Assembly (NCBI RefSeq): GCF_023238625.1 | Contig: NZ_CP096670.1 | Coordinates: forward strand, 1,353,501-1,417,500 | Source: Agarivorans sp. TSD2052 | GTDB lineage: Bacteria; Pseudomonadota; Gammaproteobacteria; Enterobacterales; Celerinatantimonadaceae | Length of the DNA stretch: 64,000 bases | Direction of reading: 5' to 3' | Shown: positions 8,511-17,806 of the stretch, piece after piece | How the letters are laid out: every line of letters begins with the position of its first letter | Position numbering within the stretch: the stretch's first letter is position 1 | Translations under genes and position numbers: made by a program | The notes under the pieces: model-generated | Database searches by the model: none | Seen by the model: only the letters and a program-made list of their open reading frames with translations | What the model was told of the DNA's origin: nothing

Positions 8511-9998
8511 ATGACAGTTCGCACTCGCGTCGCGCCTTCACCAACGGGTGACCCACATGTAGGTACCGCTTACATTGCACTATTTAACTACTGTTTCGCT
8601 AAGCAACATGGCGGTGAGTTTATTCTGCGCATTGAAGATACTGACCAAGCGCGTAGCTCACGTGAATCAGAACAAGCATTATATGACAGTCTTGGTTGGC
8701 TAGGTCTTGCGTGGGATGAGGGCCCAGACTGTGGCGGCGCTGTAGGCCCCTATCGCCAAAGCGAACGTAGCGATATTTACAAAAAATATGCCCAGCAACT
8801 GATTGAAGAAGGTAAAGCATTTTATTGTTTTGCAAGCTCTGAAGAATTAGATGAAATGCGTAAGCAGCAAATGGCTGAAGGTTTACAACCTAAATATGAC
8901 GGTCGTGGTTTAACACTTAGTACAGAAGAAGTGGCTGCGAATTTAGCGGAAGGTAAACCTTTCGTTGTGCGGATGAAAATACCTGAGTCGGGTAGCTTTA
9001 GCTTTAACGATTACTTACGTGGTGAAGTAGAAATTCCTTGGCAACAGATAGATATGCAGGTATTGCTTAAAGCAGATGGTTTGCCTACTTATTTCTTAGC
9101 CAACGTAGTAGACGACCATTTGATGGGAATTACTCACGTATTCCGAGGTGAGGAGTGGTTAAACTCTGCACCAAAACTACTTAAGTTATATCAAGATTTA
9201 GGTTGGGAAGCGCCAGTGCTAGGTCATATGCCTTTGTTGCGTAATCCAGATAAAAGTAAGTTAAGTAAACGTAAAAATCCAACCAGCATTAATTTCTACC
9301 GTAAAATGGGCTTTTTGCCAGAAGCGGTACTTAACTACCTTGGCCGTATGGGCTGGTCTATGCCAGATGAGCGTGAAAAGTTCACCTTAGCCGAGATGAT
9401 TGAGCACTTTGATATGAAACGTGTTTCTTTAGGTGGGCCTGTTTTTGATGTTGAAAAGCTAAAGTGGCTTAATGGTCTTTGGATCCGCGAAGAGTTAAGT
9501 GATGAGCAGTTAGCTCAACGACTAGTAGAGTGGGCGTATAATCAAGAAACGTTGATGAGCATTATTCCACAAGCTAAGGCTCGCCTTGAAGTAATGAGTG
9601 ATTTAGCACCTTTAGCGGGGCACTTTGTTTCTGGCATGCCTGAGTACGCGCCTGAACTGCTGACAGCGGGTAAACTAGAAGAAGAACAAGTGCGTAGTTT
9701 ATTGCAGATGTTTATTTGGCAATTAGAAGAACAACGCAGCTGGGATAAAGACACCGTTTTTGCTGTTGCTAAACAATTGTCTACACACTTAGATGTGAAG
9801 ATCCGTGATTTTCTTGAGCCTGTATTTGTAGCTATTACCGGAAAAACTAGCTCTACATCGGTGGTTGATGCAATGGCTATTTTAGGTTCAGACATGAGTC
9901 GAGCGCGTTTGCGTTTTGCTCTTAGCCATGTAGGTGTAAGTAAAAAACAGGCTAAATCTTTGGACAAAGCTTATCGTGCTTACAAAGCTAGCTGGTAA
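8511..9998 (+). CDS. gltX: Glutamate-tRNA ligase
   Basis: Class I aminoacyl-tRNA synthetase that charges tRNA-Glu with glutamate in the cytoplasm. The HIGH-type motif is [13 protein letters not shown] (residues 9-21) and the KMSKS-type motif is KLSKR near residue 250; the anticodon-binding alpha-helical domain fills the C-terminal third. The four-cysteine zinc region of E. coli GltX is absent here (only isolated Cys), which is common in this group. At 495 residues it is slightly longer than the E. coli enzyme (471). Flanked by tRNA-Val and tRNA-Ala clusters, an arrangement also known around gltX in E. coli. A strong terminator follows. Confidence 0.97.
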   Translation: MTVRTRVAPSPTGDPHVGTAYIALFNYCFAKQHGGEFILRIEDTDQARSSRESEQALYDSLGWLGLAWDEGPDCGGAVGPYRQSERSDIYKKYAQQLIEEGKAFYCFASSEELDEMRKQQMAEGLQPKYDGRGLTLSTEEVAANLAEGKPFVVRMKIPESGSFSFNDYLRGEVEIPWQQIDMQVLLKADGLPTYFLANVVDDHLMGITHVFRGEEWLNSAPKLLKLYQDLGWEAPVLGHMPLLRNPDKSKLSKRKNPTSINFYRKMGFLPEAVLNYLGRMGWSMPDEREKFTLAEMIEHFDMKRVSLGGPVFDVEKLKWLNGLWIREELSDEQLAQRLVEWAYNQETLMSIIPQAKARLEVMSDLAPLAGHFVSGMPEYAPELLTAGKLEEEQVRSLLQMFIWQLEEQRSWDKDTVFAVAKQLSTHLDVKIRDFLEPVFVAITGKTSSTSVVDAMAILGSDMSRARLRFALSHVGVSKKQAKSLDKAYRAYKASW

Positions 9999-10016
9999 TG
10001 GCCTAGCTCAGATAAT

Positions 10017-10048
10017 AAAAAGCCAACTCATATTGAGTTGGCTTTTTT
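10017..10048 (+). terminator. Rho-independent terminator after gltX
   Basis: AAAAAGCCAACTCA-ATAT-TGAGTTGGCTTTTTT: near-perfect stem with a T6 run, 19 bases after the gltX stop. Confidence 0.92.
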
Positions 10049-10066
10049 AATCTTTCCGCTAAATTA

Positions 10067-10147
10067 TTATACCAATAATATGCTACCACAAGCGGCTAAA
10101 AGTAAGCCTAGGGCTAACAAGAACTGCAATTGAAGCTTGATACTCAT
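10067..10147 (-). CDS. Small hydrophobic ORF (26 residues), possible membrane peptide or lipoprotein
   Basis: A short ORF with a strong ribosome binding site (AAAGGA, 6 bases before the ATG at 10147). The peptide starts MSIKLQLQF, then is almost wholly hydrophobic and contains LLLAACGS, which reads either as a transmembrane helix or as a lipobox (LAAC). It ends six residues after that Cys, too short for an ordinary lipoprotein. It is convergent with gltX and shares its terminator region. I do not recognise a family. Support is the Shine-Dalgarno match, the uniform hydrophobicity and the otherwise empty interval. Confidence 0.5.
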   Translation of the reverse strand: MSIKLQLQFLLALGLLLAACGSILLV

Positions 10148-10574
10148 CGTGTTCCTTTAATATGCATTAGCTGATAAGGCATATTGCGATAAAACAACGC
10201 TCGAAAACCATGAAATAGTTCACAGTTTGCTTTTTGTCGGTGGGTCCCCTTATAAAAATCCAATTTAGATCTCATTTATAGCCTTAAGTATCGTCATTTG
10301 GATCTTACTGTTAGCGGAAGCTTGGTACTCAATTCATATATTTGAATGTTTTCTGATCCATTCTTACGTCACCGTAGTTAACTTAATAGTTGCTTGTTTT
10401 GTGATTATTGTTGACCGCTAGTCCGGCTTGTTCACTAATTGCTATGGTGATCGGCTATCAGCTAATGATATGGTTGGTTTTAAGCAAGAAAAACAGGATG
10501 TTGCATGTTCATATTTTCTTTCATATTAGTAGGTGCTAGTTTAGATTGGTTATCAATACCGGTCAGACAATTAG
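10148..10574. other. Intergenic stretch, no gene seen
   Basis: About 430 bases, A/T-rich, between the small minus-strand ORF and the STAS gene. It should hold promoters for both, but no consensus promoter, hairpin or longer ORF stands out. Confidence 0.5.
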
Positions 10575-10619
10575 ATGTCACTATCTAAAATTAATAGTGT
10601 GTATATACAAGGAGCAGAG

Positions 10620-10931
10620 ATGTCTATAAGTAGTCAATTAAATCGAGAGCTTGGCCAACTGACAATTATTGTGGCAGGGCGCTTTGACTATTCGTTACAT
10701 CGCGACTTTAGAGCATGTTACGAGAATATATCTGTAGAGGGGCTGCAATTAATCTTAGATTTGAGTGCTGCTGATTACATGGACAGCTCAGCACTTGGCA
10801 TGATGCTTTTATTGAAAGAGCATACTGAAAAAAGTCAGGCTATGGGGCTTATTATTCGTAAACCGTCGCCAGCTATCTTGAAAATTCTAGAGGTAGCTAA
10901 TTTTGACAAACTGCTAAAAATTGAAAGCTAG
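10620..10931 (+). CDS. STAS-domain anti-sigma factor antagonist
   Basis: 103-residue single STAS domain, the switch protein of a partner-switching system. The phosphorylatable serine motif is visible as DYMDSSALGMMLLL, followed by the helix KILEVANFDKLL typical of SpoIIAA-like antagonists. The ATG at 10620 is chosen because AAGGAG lies six bases upstream; an in-frame ATG at 10575 lacks one. It overlaps the next gene by one base (TAGTG), so the two are translationally coupled. By analogy with the HsbA/HsbR (Pseudomonas) and CrsA/CrsR (Shewanella) pairs, the neighbour should phosphorylate and dephosphorylate it. Confidence 0.88.
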   Translation: MSISSQLNRELGQLTIIVAGRFDYSLHRDFRACYENISVEGLQLILDLSAADYMDSSALGMMLLLKEHTEKSQAMGLIIRKPSPAILKILEVANFDKLLKIES

Positions 10932-12628
10932 TGCTTGAGCATGACATCGCTAGCTTTTTAAATCGAGCGGTAAAAGGTACGGCCTTAGTCGCAGATCCTA
11001 CTCGTATTAGCCGTTTATTGCTGGGGAAAATTCTTGGTGACATAGGCTATAAAGTCATTTTTGCTGAAAATGGTAAAGAAGCGGTCACCCTGTTCAAGCA
11101 GCAGCATATCGATATTGTATTTATGGATGTATTTATGCCTGAAGTGGCTGGATACCAAGCGGCGGCACAGATAAAGCAAATCAGCGGACGCCAGTTTACC
11201 CCCATTCTATTTGTCACCGCAGAAACCGATGTAGACTCCTTGGTTAAGTGTATTGCTTGCGGTGGTGATGACATTCTATTTAAACCCGTTCACCAGGCTG
11301 TGCTTAAAGCGAAGGTCTTAGGGTTTGAGCGTACAAGAGCTATCTATAATGAAATCAGCCGGTTACATTCTCAGCGTCAAGAGGAAGAAGAGTTAGCCGA
11401 GCGCGTATTTAGTAGTGCGGTGAGTAACTCTCTGTGCGCAGATAAAGAGTTATTGATTTCTTTAAACAGCGCCTCTACTTTTTCAGGTGACGTGGTGTTT
11501 GCCGAATATCGGCCTAATGGGGACATTAATTTCTTGTTAGGTGATTTTACTGGGCACGGTCTGCGTGCTGCAATTGGCGCAATGCCAGTAGCAGATATTT
11601 TTCGAGGTATGACCCGTAAAGGCTATTCTGCCGACGCCATTCTTCAGCAAATAAACAAACGATTATTTCGTTTATTACCTACTGGCATGTTTATGGCTGG
11701 AATTTTAGTCGAAGCATCACTACAGCAACAATCTTTGCGCGTATGGAATGGCGGAATGCCGGAACTGCTTATCTTTAATAATCAGCTGGGGGATATCAGA
11801 GATAGGGCTCTTTCTGAAAGTTTACCCTTAGGTATTCAAGTTGATCTTGAATTTGAACTTAAGCAACTAAAGTGGCTTAAGGGCGATCATGTTTTGTTAT
11901 TAAGTGATGGAGTCACCGAGGCAGTAAACCAACATCAGCAAATGTTTGGCCAGCAACGTTTAGAGCACGCCATTAAGAATAAGCGTGATCACGCATCTTT
12001 CATTGCTTCTATTCAAGAACAGCTGCATTCCTTTTGCCAAAATGCGCCTCAGCTTGACGATATTAGTATGGTAGAACTGCCTGATTTACTGAGCCGCCCC
12101 AGCGCATTGGAAGAAAACAGCAATGCAAATATCACCGTGCAAAAAGGCTGTTGGACTTGGCAATTAAGTTTAGATGCGGATAGTTTAAAAACGCTCATGC
12201 CGATCCCGTTATTGATGACGTCTCTCCAAGAGTTGTCAGTTAATCATGTTGACCGGAATATTTTGTTCACGGTGGTCAGTGAGCTATACAACAATGCCTA
12301 TGAGCACGGTGTGTTAAAGCTTGATTCGTCATTGAAAAACTCCGCTGAGGGCTTTGAAAATTATTATCATCAACGAAAGCTAAGGGCCGATCAACTAGAG
12401 TTGGGATGGGTAAAAATATCGATTAGCTATGATGGTAAAGTGAATCGAGATTTTACCATTGTTGTAGAGGATAGTGGCGCGGGTTTTGACCAACTAAAAT
12501 TATCTCAACAAGCTAAACCCCAACAGTATTCTGGGAGAGGTTTGTTATTGGTGGAGTCGTTGTGTGAATCACTAGATATTTTAGAAAACGGTTCAGTACT
12601 AAAGGTCGTTTATCGTTGTCAATATTGA
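10931..12628 (+). CDS. Response regulator–PP2C phosphatase–HATPase kinase (HsbR/CrsR-type)
   Basis: 565-residue three-domain cytoplasmic regulator. Residues ~15-130 form a receiver (phosphoacceptor Asp in IVFMDVFMPE; Lys in LFKPVH), ~180-385 a SpoIIE/PP2C phosphatase (GDFTGHGLRAA, LLLSDGVTEA, DDISMV), and ~420-565 a GHKL serine kinase (SELYNNAYEHG, EDSGAGFDQL, GRGLLLVES). Phosphorylation of the receiver should shift the balance between kinase and phosphatase on the STAS protein encoded just upstream. In Shewanella and Pseudomonas relatives this controls sigma-S or motility/biofilm outputs; which applies here cannot be seen. Start is GTG 10931 overlapping the STAS stop. Confidence 0.92.
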   Translation: MLEHDIASFLNRAVKGTALVADPTRISRLLLGKILGDIGYKVIFAENGKEAVTLFKQQHIDIVFMDVFMPEVAGYQAAAQIKQISGRQFTPILFVTAETDVDSLVKCIACGGDDILFKPVHQAVLKAKVLGFERTRAIYNEISRLHSQRQEEEELAERVFSSAVSNSLCADKELLISLNSASTFSGDVVFAEYRPNGDINFLLGDFTGHGLRAAIGAMPVADIFRGMTRKGYSADAILQQINKRLFRLLPTGMFMAGILVEASLQQQSLRVWNGGMPELLIFNNQLGDIRDRALSESLPLGIQVDLEFELKQLKWLKGDHVLLLSDGVTEAVNQHQQMFGQQRLEHAIKNKRDHASFIASIQEQLHSFCQNAPQLDDISMVELPDLLSRPSALEENSNANITVQKGCWTWQLSLDADSLKTLMPIPLLMTSLQELSVNHVDRNILFTVVSELYNNAYEHGVLKLDSSLKNSAEGFENYYHQRKLRADQLELGWVKISISYDGKVNRDFTIVVEDSGAGFDQLKLSQQAKPQQYSGRGLLLVESLCESLDILENGSVLKVVYRCQY

Positions 12629-12698
12629 GAAAAATTGAACTTAAGTCGCCCTAATTGTTGGCTAAATGAGCAGGTGAAGCGTTTATGAGTAAAAACGG

Positions 12699-12727
12699 TT
12701 GACAGCATAAGGCTGGCTGCTTAGAAT
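12699..12727 (+). promoter_or_regulatory. Promoter of the tRNA-Ala pair
   Basis: TTGACA (12699-12704), 17-base spacer, TAGAAT (12722-12727). The first tRNA begins 45 bases after the -10, leaving a short 5' leader. Confidence 0.85.
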
Positions 12728-12772
12728 TCTGCTCGCTTTCAAGGCTTATTGATTTGAAAGCAATGTGATTTA

Positions 12773-12848
<76 letters not shown>

Positions 12849-12869
12849 ATTCACATCCCACCGTATATC

Positions 12870-12945
<76 letters not shown>

Positions 12946-13037
12946 AATCTTTAGATTTAAGTCAATCAGAATCAAAAAGTATCACTTAGTGGTATTTTCT
13001 TGTAGATGAGGCCTGTTGCTTTAAGCCATCTGTAACT

Positions 13038-13069
13038 ACACTCAAAGCTTGATGTTTAACTTTGAGTGT
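13038..13069 (+). other. Stem-loop at the start of the small exported-protein gene
   Basis: ACACTCAAAG / CTTTGAGTGT, a ten-pair perfect stem with a 12-base loop, no T-run. It ends just before the ATG at 13075, so it could cover the ribosome binding region or end the tRNA transcript. Confidence 0.5.
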
Positions 13070-13074
13070 CGCTT

Positions 13075-13476
13075 ATGTTGATGCGTAAACGTAATTTTGT
13101 ATGGCTACTCTCTGGCAGTATATTTGCCTTTATCAATCTTGCTTTTGCCGAACCACTTCCTACTCGAGACCACGCTGCACAAGCCTTAGCTGCTAGCTTC
13201 AATCATCAACAAAGACTGCTCTCAGGCAAACCAATAGCAACTCAAGCAAGTGCGCAAGGGGACTTAGTACATTATTACCTAACTTTGCCACGGGAGGTGT
13301 TTAGTCGCGACGACACCGAGTTGTTTGCCCAACAAATAAAAGCGGATATATGCAAAGTGGAACAGCAGTCTTTGTATCGCGGGGTGCGGGTTAAACTCGT
13401 TATTAACGGCAGTGATGGTGAGTCGCTTTACCAAGCTATTCAAACTGATAAAGATTGCTCACGTTTACCTTATTAA
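13075..13476 (+). CDS. Small exported protein of unknown function
   Basis: 133 residues from the ATG at 13075 (other starts: GTG 13066, ATG 13081). The N-terminus is a classic signal peptide: MRKR, a hydrophobic core and a cut after LAFA before EPLPTR. The mature part is ~105 residues with two cysteines (IKADICKVEQ and TDKDCSRLPY) that may form a disulfide; no membrane helix. I do not recognise a family. It lies alone between the tRNA-Ala genes and the NifU-like gene, with a stem-loop over its leader. Confidence 0.7.
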   Translation: MLMRKRNFVWLLSGSIFAFINLAFAEPLPTRDHAAQALAASFNHQQRLLSGKPIATQASAQGDLVHYYLTLPREVFSRDDTELFAQQIKADICKVEQQSLYRGVRVKLVINGSDGESLYQAIQTDKDCSRLPY

Positions 13477-13588
13477 ACATCTGATGACTTAGATAGCCAA
13501 TTTCCTCATTACACGGAGCTTGGCTTTTTTACTTGGTTACTTATCGTCTATCTTATTGATTAAACGGTTGAATTGAGGAGTGTTAAGT

Positions 13589-14281
13589 ATGTCTTTTACC
13601 AATACTATTGAGTCCATGTGCCCAATAGCTCGAGGACCTCATCATCGAAATTCCCCCATTCCTGTTGAAGGTAAATGGGTGAACGCCATTGCAGTGACCG
13701 ATATCTCTGGTTTGTCTAATGGCGTAGGAACTTGTGCTCCGCACCAAGGCGCGACCAAGGTTTCAATTAACGTGAAAAACGGCATTATCGAAGAGTGTTT
13801 AATTGAAACCGTAGGTTGCTCAGGTATGACTCATTCAGCAGCTATGGCATCAGAAATTTTAACCGGTAAAACCATATTGGAAGCGTTAAATACTGACCTA
13901 ATTTGTGATGCCATAAACGTAGCCATGCGTTCAGTATTTGAAAATTTGGCTTATGGACGTAGCCAAACCGCATTCTCTGAAGGTGGCCTACCAGTAGGTG
14001 CTGGTTTAGATGATCTTGGCAAAGGCTTGCGCTCGCAAGTGGGCACGGCGTATGGCACCAAAGCGAAAGGTGCTCGTTACCTAGAGCTAGCTGAAGGTTA
14101 TGTAACCCGTATGGCATTGGATGAAGATAATGAAATTATTGGCTATGAAATCGTACAGATGGGAAAAATGATGAGTGCTATTGCAGATGGAATAGACGCA
14201 AATCAAGCTTTAGATGACAGCAAGTCGGTTTATGGGCGTTTTGAAGATGGCGTTCAATTTGTTGATCCAAGAAAAGTATAG
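13589..14281 (+). CDS. NifU/IscU-like Fe-S scaffold-type protein, GGGtGRT partner
   Basis: 230 residues, cytoplasmic. It has an IscU-like core with cysteines in NGVGTCAPHQG (near 47), IIEECLIETVGCSGMTHSAAMASEIL (near 73-82) and DLICDA, the positions expected for Fe-S scaffold ligands. A C-terminal extension follows (EGYVTRMALDEDNEIIGYEIVQ). The ATG at 13589 is preferred, with TGAGGAG eight bases upstream. The next gene encodes the GGGtGRT family, which commonly neighbours this type of NifU-like protein, mostly in anaerobes. The biochemical job of the pair is unknown; it should not be equated with IscU, since no IscS or HscA genes are nearby. Confidence 0.75.
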   Translation: MSFTNTIESMCPIARGPHHRNSPIPVEGKWVNAIAVTDISGLSNGVGTCAPHQGATKVSINVKNGIIEECLIETVGCSGMTHSAAMASEILTGKTILEALNTDLICDAINVAMRSVFENLAYGRSQTAFSEGGLPVGAGLDDLGKGLRSQVGTAYGTKAKGARYLELAEGYVTRMALDEDNEIIGYEIVQMGKMMSAIADGIDANQALDDSKSVYGRFEDGVQFVDPRKV

Positions 14282-14291
14282 GGGCAAGATA

Positions 14292-15287
14292 ATGGTCGAA
14301 TTTGAAGGAAAAGAGCGCCGTATCGAGCGAATTAACCAAGTATTGGCGCAGTATAAACTTGCATCGCTGGAAGCGGCCCGGGAGTTATGCCTATCTCGAG
14401 GATTTGATCCCCATGACATCGTGTTACAAACTCAAGCTATTGCTTTTGAAAATGCCGCTTGGGCTTACGTGGTGGGGGCTGCCATCGCACTTTCAAAACA
14501 AGATAAAACCGCTGAACAAGCCGCGCTATCGATTGGTGAAGGTTTGCAGAGCTTTTGTGTGCCAGGTTCTGTAGCTGACCAGCGTAAGGTAGGCTTAGGT
14601 CATGGCCAATTAGCTTCCCGTTTATTGTCTAGTCAATCAGATTGTTTCTGTTTTTTGGCGGGGCATGAGTCTTATGCGGCGGCTGAAGGTGCAATAAAAA
14701 TATCAGAATACGCCAACCAAGTAAGAAACCAGCCATTACGCTTAATTTTAAATGGTTTAGGTAAAGATGCCGCCTACATGATTGCTCGTATGAATGGTTT
14801 CACTTATGTGCAAACTCAGTTTGATTATCAAACAGGCACATTGAATATAGTAAAAGAGAAAGTGTTCGGTAAGGGCCACAGAGCCAGTATTCGCTGTTAT
14901 GGAACTGATGATGTCGTAGAGGGGGTCGCGGTTATGCATCATGAAAATGTTGATATTTCTATAACGGGCAATTCTACTAATGCTGCGCGCTTTCAGCACC
15001 CTGTTGCTGGCACCTATAAAAAAGAACGCTTACTATTAGGCAAAGAATACTTCTCCGTGGCTTCTGGAGGGGGGACCGGACGAACTATGCACCCTGATAA
15101 TGTCGGTGCTGGGCCGGCGTCTTACGGGCTCACCGACACGATGGGCAGAATGCATTGTGATGCCCAATTTGCTGGTTCTTCATCGGTTCCGGCGCATGTT
15201 GAAATGATGGGCTTAGTGGGTATGGGGAACAACCCTATGGTCGGCGCGAGTGTCGCTGTGAGTGTAGCTGTCGAGCAAGCTCAATAA
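14292..15287 (+). CDS. GGGtGRT family protein
   Basis: 331 residues, family of unknown function named for its conserved motif, visible as SGGGTGRTMHPDNVGAGPASYGLTD near residue 265-290. A basic N-terminus (GKERRIERINQ) and FCVPGSVADQRKVGLGHG are further conserved-looking blocks. No signal peptide or membrane helix. The start at ATG 14292, 10 bases after the upstream stop, gives the expected family length; a longer ORF from 14214 would overlap the NifU-like gene by 68 bases. The two genes form one operon. The family usually travels with an Fe-S scaffold-like gene, so a role in metal-cluster handling is a fair but unproven guess. Confidence 0.88.
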   Translation: MVEFEGKERRIERINQVLAQYKLASLEAARELCLSRGFDPHDIVLQTQAIAFENAAWAYVVGAAIALSKQDKTAEQAALSIGEGLQSFCVPGSVADQRKVGLGHGQLASRLLSSQSDCFCFLAGHESYAAAEGAIKISEYANQVRNQPLRLILNGLGKDAAYMIARMNGFTYVQTQFDYQTGTLNIVKEKVFGKGHRASIRCYGTDDVVEGVAVMHHENVDISITGNSTNAARFQHPVAGTYKKERLLLGKEYFSVASGGGTGRTMHPDNVGAGPASYGLTDTMGRMHCDAQFAGSSSVPAHVEMMGLVGMGNNPMVGASVAVSVAVEQAQ

Positions 15288-15294
15288 CAATTGT

Positions 15295-15322
15295 TCGCTC
15301 TTAGTGCTGTGCGTTGAGAGCG
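15295..15322 (+). terminator. Hairpin after the GGGtGRT operon
   Basis: CGCTCT and AGAGCG arms about 10 bases past the stop codon, with no clear T-run; weak terminator candidate. Confidence 0.3.
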
Positions 15323-15462
15323 AGTAGCTACATTTTAAATATCTTGTATTGTTTTCTTTGTCACTAAAGGCTTGAGTTATATAACAAATATTACGAAATT
15401 GTTGGCCAATTCTGTTGTTTTCCAGCCATACTGCTTAGTAAGCCAATTAAAGTAAGTAACGG

Positions 15463-16911
15463 ATGAGAAAAGAGACTTTTGGTACCCAACAATGGGTCGA
15501 CCGGATTAGTGAGCATGAACTACCCGCCCTAGCAGCAACGGTACGCTTATTAGAGAAAATAGCTCAAGATGATACTTCTTCTTTAGCCATTCTTGGTCAG
15601 TCGGTATTGCACGACCATGGTCTTACTTCCCGCATCCTACGAGTCGTAAACAGCATTAGTTATAATAGAAGCCGCAGTCAAATAACTACCGTTAGTCGAG
15701 CTGCTGTAATCTTAGGCTATGACCGCTTGAAACATATTTGTATCACCGCAAGAATGATTGATAGCCTGTTGCAAAACCATGATATTAGCGAGGCTGTTTA
15801 TAAACGCGTATTGAAGTTGATGGCGCGTTCTTTTCACGCAGCTATGTTGGCCAAGATGATGCTGCGAGATTACGCCGAGGAAACGCAAGAGGAAGTCTAC
15901 ATAGCGGCTTTGTTACATAATTTAGGTGAAGTGGCTTTTTGGACAATCGGTGGAGAGGTGACAGAGCGCTTAGATCAAGAGTTAATGTCATCGAGTGAAA
16001 CAGAAGAGAAGATTGTTCATGGCTTGTTAGGTACCAGTTTTCAACAGCTAAGCGTGGGTTTAGCCAGCAACTGGAATATGGGCACCATGTTAGTTAAGTC
16101 TTTGGAAGATCCCAATACTCGCTCACCAGAATTACGCTGTATTCATCTTGCTCACACATTTAGTAAAGCCATGGTCGATCAGGATCAAGCGGCTAGACAA
16201 AAAGCCTTTAAGCATATTGCCGAGCAAATGCAGATCCCATTGCCGGAGCTAATCAAAGCGGTAAATCAATGTACAGAAGAAACTCGTCAATTGGCGATTT
16301 CTTATGGGGCGGGGGCTTTGAAACCATACTTGAGTTTTGGTTTTAGGGATGGTGATACAAATGATGAACCTGAACACACTGACGAGCAAACTAAACAAAA
16401 TCTACAACTACAATTGCTACGTGAATTAACTTTAGTGGCCACAGAAACCCCAGATCTTAATTTAGTTATTCATACGGCAATGGAAGGGATCCAGCGGGGG
16501 ATCGGCTTAAATCGAGTCATTGTACTAATGGTTAATCAAAATCATGACCAGTTGATACCTCGATTTGTCACCAGCTTAGAGCCTGAGCAAGACAAAGTTG
16601 ATTTTAAATTGAGTTTAAAAGGCACCGAAACGGTTTTTATTCAAGCCTATAATGACCAGCGTAATATCTGGGTTAAAGGCAAAAATAACCCGCGCTACGC
16701 TTCGCTTATGAATGCCCAGATCCGTCGTATCAGTAGAGAACAACCTTTTTTTCTCGCTCCACTCGTTATTGATGGGCGTTGTATTGCCTTGATTTATGCT
16801 GATGGAACAGCAGATAGGACAAGCCTGAATCAAGACGATTTTGACATGTTTATCCATTTTGCTAAACAAACTGACTTATGCCTATCAGTCGTACTAAGGC
16901 TGAACCGTTAA
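15463..16911 (+). CDS. HDOD domain signalling protein with C-terminal GAF-like domain
   Basis: 482 residues, cytoplasmic. Residues ~15-215 are an HDOD domain (LPALAATVRLLEKIAQDD, SRILRVVNS, RAAVILGYDRLKHI, LLHNLGEVAFW), a non-enzymatic relative of HD phosphohydrolases that scaffolds signalling proteins. After ~310 comes a GAF-like sensor domain (LTLVATETPDLNLVIHTAMEGIQRGIGLNRVIVLMV ... APLVIDGRCIALIYADG). The HD-GYP/HD metal residues are not kept as a catalytic set. It sits alone between the GGGtGRT operon and a convergent permease. Its partners are unknown; HDOD proteins often act in motility or cyclic-di-GMP control. Confidence 0.88.
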   Translation: MRKETFGTQQWVDRISEHELPALAATVRLLEKIAQDDTSSLAILGQSVLHDHGLTSRILRVVNSISYNRSRSQITTVSRAAVILGYDRLKHICITARMIDSLLQNHDISEAVYKRVLKLMARSFHAAMLAKMMLRDYAEETQEEVYIAALLHNLGEVAFWTIGGEVTERLDQELMSSSETEEKIVHGLLGTSFQQLSVGLASNWNMGTMLVKSLEDPNTRSPELRCIHLAHTFSKAMVDQDQAARQKAFKHIAEQMQIPLPELIKAVNQCTEETRQLAISYGAGALKPYLSFGFRDGDTNDEPEHTDEQTKQNLQLQLLRELTLVATETPDLNLVIHTAMEGIQRGIGLNRVIVLMVNQNHDQLIPRFVTSLEPEQDKVDFKLSLKGTETVFIQAYNDQRNIWVKGKNNPRYASLMNAQIRRISREQPFFLAPLVIDGRCIALIYADGTADRTSLNQDDFDMFIHFAKQTDLCLSVVLRLNR

Positions 16912-16928
16912 ACTTCAGGGCATTCAAG

Positions 16929-17675
16929 CTAACTCACTAATAGTTTTATGGCCGCAGCAAAAATTAACACTCTAATGGCCCAAGTCATTTGTTTGAGGTT
17001 TACCTTCTTAAGAATAAGAAAACCTAAGGCACAACCTAATAACAAGCTAGGAAGAGCACTTAAGCTGGTTTTTGCCGTCTCAAAATTGAGTAAACCGATG
17101 CTCATTAATAAGGGCACTTTGGCAACATTTACCAGGCCTGCTACCCAAGCACGAGTGCTTATATAACTGGTTTTACCTAATTGTTGCTGCATCATATATA
17201 AGCTGATGATAGGCCCGGCTGAGTTGGCAGTCATGCTAATGAAACCAGCAAATACTCCGCTGCCAGCGGCCACAGCAGGCGCTTTCATACACTGAGAGTT
17301 ACTGCGCTCTAAATAGATGCTCAAAACCAACATGCCAATAATGATACTACCAATGGCAAGAGTGAACCGGCTGGTATCTAAGTAAGACAAGAGCAATGCG
17401 CCAAACCCACTGCCAACTACCATAAATAACAGTAACCTAGCGAGGATCCGCCAGGAGATTTGATGACGATACACCGCCATAGTGAGTAGGTCAGTGAACA
17501 AAAACAATGGGATGAGAATGGCAAGGGCTTGCCCGCCGGGGTAGGCAATCAACAATAGTGGCAAAATAAGCGCGCCCATTCCACCAATTGAGAATTTGGA
17601 AACACCCGTTAAGAGGGCGACTAAGTGCAAGATAATGATCGTGCTATCCACTTTACCTCTTTCAATGTAAGCCAT
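16929..17675 (-). CDS. TauE/SafE (TSUP) family membrane permease
   Basis: 248 residues, about seven or eight hydrophobic helices. The duplicated TSUP signatures are seen as GVSKFSIGGMGALILPLLL in the first half and AGFISMTANSAGPIISLYMM in the second. The family exports or imports sulfite, sulfonates or other organosulfur anions; the substrate here is not readable. It is divergent from a LysR gene with a 131-base A/T-rich intergenic region, the typical regulator-transporter arrangement, so that regulator likely controls it. Confidence 0.88.
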   Translation of the reverse strand: MAYIERGKVDSTIIILHLVALLTGVSKFSIGGMGALILPLLLIAYPGGQALAILIPLFLFTDLLTMAVYRHQISWRILARLLLFMVVGSGFGALLLSYLDTSRFTLAIGSIIIGMLVLSIYLERSNSQCMKAPAVAAGSGVFAGFISMTANSAGPIISLYMMQQQLGKTSYISTRAWVAGLVNVAKVPLLMSIGLLNFETAKTSLSALPSLLLGCALGFLILKKVNLKQMTWAIRVLIFAAAIKLLVS

Positions 17676-17806
17676 TGAGCTTGTGAATGTGCGTGCAGAA
17701 TAACAAATTATATGAAAGATAAATAATTACTTATTTGGATAATATTGATTATATTTTTCTATATAGTTTAAGCTGAACATGAAGATTATTTACATCTAGG
17801 ATAGCC

